Shown here: piece by piece, positions 56,783 through 64,000 of the stretch
Layout of the letters: the number at the start of each line of letters is the position of its first letter
Numbering within the stretch: the first letter of the stretch is position 1
Source of the DNA: Suillus spraguei
Taxonomy: Eukaryota > Basidiomycota > Agaricomycetes > Boletales > Suillaceae
Assembly: GCA_016800925.1 (NCBI GenBank)
Contig: JABCPU010000125.1
Span: 105,192 to 169,191 of the forward strand
Reading direction: 5' to 3'
DNA length: 64,000 nt
Translations under genes and position numbers: made by a program
The notes under the pieces: model-generated
Told to the model about the DNA's origin: nothing
The model's database searches: none
Seen by the model: the letters and a program-made list of their open reading frames with translations, nothing else

Positions 56783-58122
56783 CTATGAAGAAGGGATGGG
56801 TCTAATCTTGCGTATGTGTTTCTGGTAACCTCTATAAGCATTGTGGGCATCTTGCAACAATGACCTCAGCAGTTCCTTCTCATCGTCTTTAAACCTGGAT
56901 AGATCACTAGAGCTAAATTCGAACGACTTTTCTTCCTCGTGTTTTCTAGTTCCTCCACTACTTTGTTTTTCCATGTATTCCATACCCTTGTTTCGTTTGG
57001 GATGAAACATTGCAACACCTCTTTTGGCTTGAAGTCAGAATTCGGAGGCCTCCTGATATCATCGCTGAGAACCAAACATACAAAGACTGCCTGAGCAGCT
57101 CTGTTTTTTAGTGCGATTTTCAACATGGGTGGGTCACGAAGTGCTTTCATCAGGATATCGATTTGTATTTTCTCCCGCTCCAGCGACGATAGAAATGAGT
57201 TGTATGCCCAAGAGGCAGCAAGAGATGTGAGGAACATGATCTGCCCAAATGTCGATGCCTGGGGGATGAGAAGGAGCTGAAGAAGGAACTGCGCGAGGAG
57301 GAGAAGCGAGCAGAATCCAATTCGCCTGAACTCTGGGTAGCCGTCCATTTTCAGATCAAATTTCCCTTTGGTTATCGGATCGATGTCTTTCTCTGCACCT
57401 CTGAGGATGACCACATCGGTTCGCATCAAAAGTACACCATCTGCAGGCGGCACTCCTTGAGCGGCTTCCTTAACGGAAGCAAATTCGAGTCGAGCAGTGC
57501 CCATGACAAGGCAAGATACACCACTTGAAATAATTCCCAACATGATGAGGGCGAATGCTAGCCAATCTCCTGAAGCAGCAGAAATTGCGCATGTCGCGAA
57601 GTTGATTGTAATGGGAATGGCGGCCAAGAGAGCATGATGGACGCTCATCATAGGCGCCCGGTCCAAGTGCTTCACCACCCTGTCGCTGACATCGACGATG
57701 GTGACGGACAGAGGTGTAGTCTCCCTCCCTTCAACTTCTGCCTCTGCCTCAATTTCTTTCGTCTTCTGTACCATGAGGTACGCCAGGTGACCAGTGGCCA
57801 TCTCTGTGCCCGAGAAAACACCCCAATAACGAGGGCCAGGTTTTCCATCTAGCCCAAATATCTCAGCGGGTGTGAGATTTGGGCCAGGGAAAAGACCATC
57901 CCAAAATCTTGAGTTCGCGAGCTGCCCGAACTTTTTGGCGACAGTATAACTTCCCGGTGAATTATACCAGCCTAGCCAGCGCCTCCCACGATAGAGATGA
58001 ACAGTGGTCATTGCTGCGATCGCTTCATCGCCACCGAAAAATCCAGCGACGTTAGATGTATTGAGATTGAAATCCGACCGGTTGATTGGTACAGTGAAGG
58101 TGGGCATAGTCAAGGAATTCAT
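56783..58122 (-). CDS. multi-pass membrane protein, unknown
   Basis: One long exon from MNSLTMPTFTVPINRSDFNL at 58122. The N-terminal part is soluble (MTTVHLYRGRRWLGWYNSPG, FWDGLFPGPNLTPAEIFGLD). Membrane helices follow: HHALLAAIPITINFATCAIS, WLAFALIMLGIISSGVSCLV, IGFCSLLLLAQFLLQLLLIP and IMFLTSLAASWAYNSFL. Then a conserved-looking segment LKNRAAQAVFVCLVL and LQCFIPNETRVWNTW. The main frame ends at 56866 (RRNC). Adding one A at the run 56942-56945 instead continues as EKHEEEKSFEFSSSDLSRF to RPIPSS at 56783, a better, charged helical tail. This type is frequent in Agaricomycetes; function unknown. Confidence 0.7.
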
Positions 58123-59597
58123 GTTGCTGCTATTAAATGGCCTCCACGAGGTGGCAGCAGAGCATGGTCATATTTAATGTTTACATAGCCTCTAGGCGCT
58201 AACTTAGCCCTGGGAAACCCAAGGACATGTAGAATCCACACTCGAACATCGACACATACGCGTACGCAAATGCCCACTGATAGTCATGTCTCGACCGTGC
58301 CAATGTGCCATTGTCAGTCCTTTATTATTCTCTTTCATATCCCCCATCCTTCATCTGTAACAGCACCTGGACGCATTCAAGTTTACTTGTAATATTTATC
58401 ATTTTACACTGGTTGCTATTTTTACTTCTTAATGAACACCGTCTGCAACATACTTCATTCTTTTTGGTATTGAAACAGGCGCTGACTGTCTTTTGTTCGT
58501 GCCATTATTGGCAACTTTTCTAGATTCAATCGGGACGCTCGTCAATTTGTTGGCTACTGAGCCCAGGTCTTAGAGGCCATATTTCTTGTTGAAGGTTTCT
58601 CTGTATATGATCTGTTGTAAGTACCTTTATCTTTGCATGCACCATTCCTACACCATTTCTTCAAACCTCCCAGGAGGGAGTCAGACGTCCTGTATTAGCT
58701 CCGTCCTAGTAGGAGAGGCTACTATCGGCACGACAACGTCCAACCCACGCCTTACTCTATTGCTTCTAAATCCACCATGGCCTTATACTCAAATCCTCTG
58801 TATTGGCTCGCATACATGCAGCCCTACCGCTACCGCCATGAAATAGTAGCCATCAGGCTTAATATCAAATACAAAGGAGCAACCGGAAATTGTTAGACGA
58901 ACTTCTCAACAAGAATCATGATGAAAGGCTTCAGGTCATAACAAGCATCACCAGAGCCTTCTAGAACTCGCCTTCCAAAAGGTGTTCTTTGCCCGAGATA
59001 TAGCGCTGCTGATTCACCCGCAAAAATATAGTGGATTAATCTCCTGCGTGTGGGAATTTCTTTGTGGCATATGATTTGCCGGGTTCAGGTGCCCGGAGGG
59101 CTGTAAATGTGTACAAGGTCAGCCACCTGGTGCTTGATTGTTCCAACTTCCGTATATTGTATATATCTGGACATCAGACCTTACCTCTCTAATTGTCACT
59201 CAGGCTTGCTTCTTTTATCTGTCTCGTCGACACCGGTTGCGTATTTTTCAAGCCACGCATCGAGTCAAATTTTTTTCTGCATTGTGTTCCCTCAACCGGT
59301 AAATGTGGCATTACAGATTCCATCATTTCCGCTGAACCATAAGACACGTTTTAGGACGCTATAGACCAGGCACTGGTTTCCATGCCGATCGGAAGATTAT
59401 TATTAATCCCCGGAGTTCAGTCTTTCATTACACTTGTGCATATATTTGATACCCGAATTGACCATCGCTCTTCCTAATAACCTAAATGATGCGGTTATGA
59501 CTTTCCGAGTGCGACGATTCTATGGAAACACCATACAACCACATGTAGTGAATGTTTCAGGGTGCGTGTATTCAACCGAGAAGTCAAAACATCAACG
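58123..59597. other. intergenic, no gene seen
   Basis: T-rich stretches and short open frames without family resemblance. It probably holds the promoter of the membrane protein gene on the left and upstream sequence of cerato-platanin on the right. Confidence 0.5.
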
Positions 59598-59605
59598 CAT
59601 AAAAG
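59598..59605 (+). promoter_or_regulatory. TATA-like box of cerato-platanin gene
   Basis: CATAAAAG, 102 bp upstream of the start codon, within a region otherwise free of such words. Position is plausible for a short 5' leader. Confidence 0.4.
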
Positions 59606-59706
59606 GAGGCAACTTTTGAAAATCAAACCGCATCTCGAACCTCAACTTTGAGCTCATTCGCTCGTCAGCTATACTATCATACCTCACAAGCACAGTGCCT
59701 TGCATC

Positions 59707-60132
59707 ATGAAAATTTCATCCGTCTTCTTCTTCATCTCCGTCTTTGTCCTTTCCTCTTTGGCGCAAACGACACAAACCCTTTCGTATGACACCACGTATG
59801 ACAACAGCGACCTCTCCCTTTCTAGCGTCGCTTGCTCGGACGGCGCCAACGGGCTTGAGAAAAAGGGATACACGACCCTCGGATCAATTCCTACATTCCC
59901 TAACGTTGGCGGTGTTTACACCGTGGCGGGCTGGAATTCCTCTGCGTGCGGGACCTGCTATACTGTCACATACGGAAGCAATACCGTTGCTATCTTGGCG
60001 GTTGACGCATCCAAAGTCGGCTTCACCGTCTCGGAGGCGGCGATGAACACCTTGACTGGTGACTCGGCTGTCCAGCTAGGAAGAGTGGATGTTACGGCAA
60101 CCCAAGTGGATGTGTCAAAATGTGGCTTGTAG
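59707..60132 (+). CDS. cerato-platanin family secreted protein
   Basis: Small secreted protein of 141 residues in a single exon. MKISSVFFFISVFVLSSLAQ is a signal peptide. The mature part starts with a LSYDTTYDN-type block, followed by SLSSVACSDGANGL, the TLGSIPTFPNVGG motif, the CGTCYTV pair and the C-terminal QVDVSKCGL. Four Cys are in the family pattern (ACSDG, CGTC, KCG). Members are expansin-like proteins without known enzyme activity. They bind chitin, self-assemble at interfaces and are sensed by plants as elicitors. The start at 59707 is preferred over an in-frame ATG 12 bp upstream because it gives a cleaner signal peptide. Intact. Confidence 0.95.
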   Translation: MKISSVFFFISVFVLSSLAQTTQTLSYDTTYDNSDLSLSSVACSDGANGLEKKGYTTLGSIPTFPNVGGVYTVAGWNSSACGTCYTVTYGSNTVAILAVDASKVGFTVSEAAMNTLTGDSAVQLGRVDVTATQVDVSKCGL

Positions 60133-60715
60133 TTGCGCTGTGTCGGAGCGTGTCGGTATGTATGCTATTGCAAATCTGTTATGCCTCGTTGAACATTTGC
60201 CCCTTCAGGAAGTTAGGTGTCTGAGTGCCAGATAGACAATGTTGGCACTTGAGGACTTGAATCGCATATCAAAATTAGTTGAATAAACAAACGACAGATT
60301 CTTACTTGACGAAATTACTTTTGTATGTAGAATATGGTTACTTTGGACTTATCGACTTAATCGTACATACCTGGACATCGTACTCCATGGATAGTTACGC
60401 AGTGTCGTAGACTTGACAGTGTTATGGACTGGCTGTATGTAGATATCACATGCATATTCTTAGACAGCATTTCGTGGAGCTTCACCCTCGAAAGATGCAT
60501 ACCCTGCGTAAAATGTGAAGGAAGGAGGATATGATATGGACCCGACGCGATACCCCGACATACAAGGTGGTATCAATACATTTGAAGCTTGCACGATAGC
60601 AGGAATGAATGGCATGTTAGTCGAGAGCATGTTTATAGGCTATCGTACAAGAGATGATACAACTGCAGGCAGTGTATGTAGGTTTCAGACCCCCACCAAC
60701 TTGACCTAGCAAAAT
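60133..60715. other. intergenic, no confident gene
   Basis: Convergent 3' ends of the cerato-platanin and dehydrogenase genes. GAATAAACAAACG at ~60281 could be a polyadenylation signal. An open frame at 60515-60709 is not supported by any motif. Confidence 0.45.
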
Positions 60716-61927
60716 TTAATTAAAGATTATTCCACCATCGATCATGATCTGCAAGGTTGTGAGTATTTGTGCACGGGCTCTCAAAGTAACACTTACACTT
60801 TGTCCTGTTTGTTATCTCACATGAAGACAGACAACGAAAAATGATCCATAATGCTTACCTGTGATAAAAATGAGATTCTGGCGAGGCAATGTAGGAGACC
60901 AGTCCTGCAACATCGTTCGGAACTCCCAATACCCGACACTGGTATTCTTCTTAGCCTACGGAGAAATGCTTGAACGAAATCATGAGAACAGCCTGCTCTG
61001 TCTACCATTTCGATATAGCCATTAGGATCGGATGATCCCGTTAGCTTCACGTTTGCCTCATTCAGGTCATCAACTTTAACGCTCAGCTTGCATCATCAAA
61101 TATCTTATTTATGGCTTTACTCACACATAGTCGTCATAATTGGTCCTGGAGCATAGGCATTCACGGTGATACCATGGCGTCCAAGTTCGATAGCTGTCAT
61201 ATAATTACTGGTCAAATAATCGGAATGTAATGTACACAGACATCATACCAGCAGACTGTGTAATTCCTCTGACTGCAAACTTGGAAGCACAATACGCACT
61301 AAGGTGTTGCGCACCTGTGCGAAAGAATGTATGGAGCGTTAACATACGGATGGACGTACACACCTATTTTCCCTGCTCGGAGCTGGCGCCGATGATGCGG
61401 CGACCTCGTTTGTGGGTCTCATTCAAGGCGATCATCTTTCGAGCAGCGTATTTGTAGCTTAAAAACACGCCTGTAACATTGACGGCAAAGATCTTTTCCC
61501 AGTCTGCCAATGTAGCTAGTCAAGCAAAATCAGTACTATAATTTACAAGGTCACATTTCTTACTTTCGATCAATGGTGCGACTACAAGGATACCCGCATT
61601 TGCGACCATCTGGAATTGGCATGAACAATTATGAGAATAAATCGATGCTTGTAGATCTATACTTACGACATCCAGACCACCAAGCTCGGTTACGACACCG
61701 TCCACCATCTTACAAACGTCGTCCTCGACTGTGACATCTGCAAGAAGTACGCAAACCCTCCGTCCTGCATAAGTCCTCGTTATCTCCCGCGCGACCTCCT
61801 CGAGGTTCGACTTATTAGTAGGAATATCACTGAGTCCGATGTCGAAGCCATCGGCAGCCAACCTAAGAGAAATGGAACGGCCAATACCTTGACCAGCACC
61901 AGTGATTAGAGCAACACCTTTAGACAT
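60716..61927 (-). CDS. short-chain dehydrogenase/reductase (SDR)
   Basis: NAD(P)-dependent oxidoreductase with a Rossmann fold. MSKGVALITGAGQGIGRSIS starts at 61927 and has the TGxxxGxG cofactor motif; DVTVEDDV follows, then MVANAGILVVAPLIE (NAG motif). After an intron come WEKIFAVNVTGVFLSYKYAA and RRIIGASSEQG (catalytic Ser region). The active-site Tyr-Lys lie in LSAYCASKFAVRGITQSA, then TAIELGRHGITVNAYAPGPI. The end reads GVPNDVAGLVSYIASPESHF, GQS and IMIDGGIIFN with a stop at 60716. About six introns. At 60866-60870 a T5 run (minus strand) is one base too long for the frame, between SHF and ITG. It resembles acetoin/diacetyl reductases and similar SDRs; the substrate is unknown. Confidence 0.88.
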
Positions 61928-62814
61928 GGTAGCCAATGTGTAAGTCAGTGCTAGCACTACCGGGAATCACAGCCCGAGATTATAACTGTAAGACCAAGCA
62001 TTTTTCAGGTAATGGGTCTTGAACACGTCACAGATCATTAGCATTCAGTAAATTCAATTGAAAGGCGGACCGGAGTTGCACATTTGAAAAAGGGTATAGC
62101 CGCCGCAGGATATGACTTTGCAGTCAATAGAGCTTTGAAGCGGCAACTGGGGGCATGATCAAAATCGATTATGCTGAGACTCGGGCCGACCGAGGAATAG
62201 TGACCTCGCGGAGTTATTATTTTGCAAGTCCACCTTCTGTATTTCAAAAGATGGAATTGACTTTTCTCATCCGTCATTGATACAACTCACTGGACACGGT
62301 GGCTCTAGTTAGCAAGCGCAACTTGAACTCCTACTAGGCTCGATAACTCGGACTCGAAGTCCATCCGAGTCGGCGCTGACGAAGCTATATTCCGAATCAG
62401 CTCTTCATCTCCAGGAAATTCAGGAATGTCACATCAGGAAAATGCAATTCGCTACGGAGTGCTCTGTAGCACTCTGTAGCACAATCCAACCCACTGATGC
62501 ACTTCAGGCTGGTTATGGTCCAGGTGAGCCTAGCTAAGCACGGAGTTCGCAGTTAACTCAACTCCATCTTCTGTTCTAGTACGATTTCCATTCTACGCAC
62601 ATCATTTGCGAACAACATCCACCAAATGAACATCATCAGTATATGGTGCGCTGGCCTCATGTACTCTAAGTCGTGTACAATATTAGTAAGACTCTAGTAA
62701 TATTACTAGGTTTGTGGCGCTGCCGAAGTGGCCCTAGTACCCACGACCGAACGCAGCTTTCCTCTCAACGCTCAACCACTCACAACAAATCGTATCACTA
62801 CTAGCTTGCCTCTT
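61928..62814. other. intergenic; dispersed repeat at 62449-62507
   Basis: 62449-62507 is the inverse copy of the repeat at 24461-24512 (shared GGGTTGGAT and GTAGCACTCTGTAG words). Otherwise no coding sequence is seen. Confidence 0.45.
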
Positions 62815-64000
62815 ATGAATCGAACAGCTCAGCTTGAGAAACGTTTTAACGACATTCTCAATGGCAGAGTTACCGCGGATGCACGGAGTTACGCTCTCTT
62901 TTTAGAAGCGATTTGTGCACAGCAAGACCCTGCGACCTGCATCAACAAAATCGTTGAGAGCTCCCATGGACCAAGCGCTGTTCAGGCTGCCATGCGTCAC
63001 AATACTATTCCCAGTTTCTCAATGGAGCTGCAACCAAGCTTCTGTTATATCTCTTCCGAGCAACAGACCTTGCTGACGTTTTGGATCATTTACTCACCGC
63101 CATAGTTGATCCTCCCATTTTTTGGACTGCCTTCAGCCAAGCATTCGATCAAGGCGAGCTCAATGAACAAGCTCAAGAAGCATTTGCAGCACTCCTCCTT
63201 CGCCTCATGTGCCTCACTACTGGGAATACCTCATCTTATCATGACCTCGCAAAGAAGTCTAGTATCCTTACGAGGCTTCTCGATTCATCGCAATCGATTG
63301 TCAAAGACGCTGGTTACCGTATCCGACATATTCTTTCCACATTCACTGAGTCCGGTATACCCGTCGCTGCAGTCGGTGGTCCTGGTGGTCGCCATGATAA
63401 TGATTTTGACAATTTCAGGGAGATCTCCATTCTTCCAACTGCAGACGAGATCCTCTGCCAGCAGCCTCCTTTCATTCGCCCGAGCAGCGTATTGGAGGAT
63501 CCTGATGGCGAGGAAACTCGTACGGCTGACTACCTGGATAATACCTTCCGCTTGCTGCGTGAAGATATGTTATATCAGATGAGAGAAGTACTCCAGACCG
63601 TCATAGGGAAGAAGAAAGGGCGTCACCGTGGGCTCACCATGGACGGAGTCACACTCGACGGCGTTTACAGCGGTACAGATGACAGAAAAACTCGATGGGG
63701 CATCAAGCTCAAATGCCGAGATGATTTCAAGTCCATGAAGAGTATCCCCGTTGAGCAGCGCAAGATTATCTCGAAAAAGATCCTGCGGGCGTTAGAATTC
63801 TCAAACATCAGTCTCTCGTATGCATACTTTCGGGAACTCAAGTAATCAGTCTTGCAAGCGTTCACCGCGTTGAGGAACTACTTGCGCAGAAACCACCTAT
63901 TGTCGTACTCCAACTGGAAGGGGAGGCTAGCATCTCAAAGACTCTCCTTCAGTTGCAATCATCCAACGCCATTCGACTCGTTCAAATTGACAGCGCCCTC
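62815..64000 (+). CDS. ZNFX1-like (NFX1-type zinc finger) helicase, N-terminal part, runs off the window
   Basis: Starts MNRTAQLEKRFNDILNGRVT, with an ARM-like helical region (FLNGAATKLLLYLFRATDLA, FWTAFSQAF, LLRLMCLTTGNTSSYHDLAK). Then comes the family hallmark DFDNFREISILPTADEILCQ, PPFIRPSSVLEDP, TADYLDNTFRLLREDMLYQM and RWGIKLKCRDDF. This segment precedes the SF1 helicase core in ZNFX1-type proteins, which lies beyond 64000. Such proteins act in RNA silencing and antiviral or heterochromatin pathways in other eukaryotes. Two frame breaks: at TTT 63015-63017 (one T would fix it) and near 63800-63845, after which the frame of VISLASVHRVEELLAQKPPI carries on. Confidence 0.8.

Noticed and set aside
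60515..60709. 64-codon plus-strand frame between cerato-platanin and SDR
   Set aside because: No motif; lies in the convergent 3' region.
1..64000. CRISPR array, rRNA operon, bacterial operons
   Set aside because: No regularly spaced short palindromic repeats and no rRNA-like sequence; introns and gene families are fungal.

Overview
The window looks like a piece of a basidiomycete (Agaricomycete) genome. Protein genes are cut by many short GT-AG introns of about 45-70 bp, and the families are typical of mushrooms: polyporopepsin-like aspartic protease, cerato-platanin, ferric reductase, trans-aconitate-type methyltransferase, nucleoporin Ndc1, a ZNFX1-like helicase, DUF6589-like proteins and RecQ-like helicases. 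No species is claimed.

Layout. 1-3.3 kb: decayed transposon remains (possible LTR, broken PIF/Harbinger transposase, DDE-transposase relic). 3.6-5.0 kb: aspartic protease with altered active-site motifs. 5.2-9.7 kb: tyrosine-recombinase retrotransposon (gag zinc finger, RT, RNase H, recombinase) in one reading frame broken only by TGA codons. 9.9-15.3 kb: a 5.39-kb element bounded by ~140-bp terminal inverted repeats and flanked by TTAA on both sides, carrying a RecQ-like helicase facing a DUF6589-like gene; this is the best candidate for an undescribed mobile system. 16.4-18.1 kb: an intact Tc1 (DD34E) transposon with IR/DR-type ends, sitting just before the start codon of an old yellow enzyme gene (18.1-21.8 kb). 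That gene is interrupted by a solo LTR and by a second insertion that itself contains another solo LTR of the first family. 23.9 kb: an internally deleted second copy of the same enzyme gene.

25.5-27.8 kb: ferric reductase, with three copies of the iron-GATA consensus ATCWGATAA upstream. 28.7-46.6 kb: a duplicated, gene-poor block holding four minus-strand copies (one truncated, two apparently complete in parts, one split by a 224-bp insertion) of an unknown membrane-protein family, with amino-terminal fragments of RecQ-like helicases and a conserved opposite-strand ORF beside three of them. Between copies A and B lies a ~1-kb tandem array whose ~150-bp unit has tRNA-like A box, anticodon arm, B box and T-run. 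47.2 kb: tRNA-Arg(ACG) with intron.

48-64 kb is ordinary gene space: TLC-like membrane protein, methyltransferase, Ndc1, a basic low-complexity protein, a multi-pass membrane protein, cerato-platanin, a short-chain dehydrogenase and the start of a ZNFX1-like helicase. Several of these otherwise sound genes carry one-base frame breaks, mostly at homopolymers, which suggests residual assembly error rather than true decay. The transposon copies by contrast carry TGA stops where arginine (CGA) is expected, which suggests C-to-T mutation of repeats.
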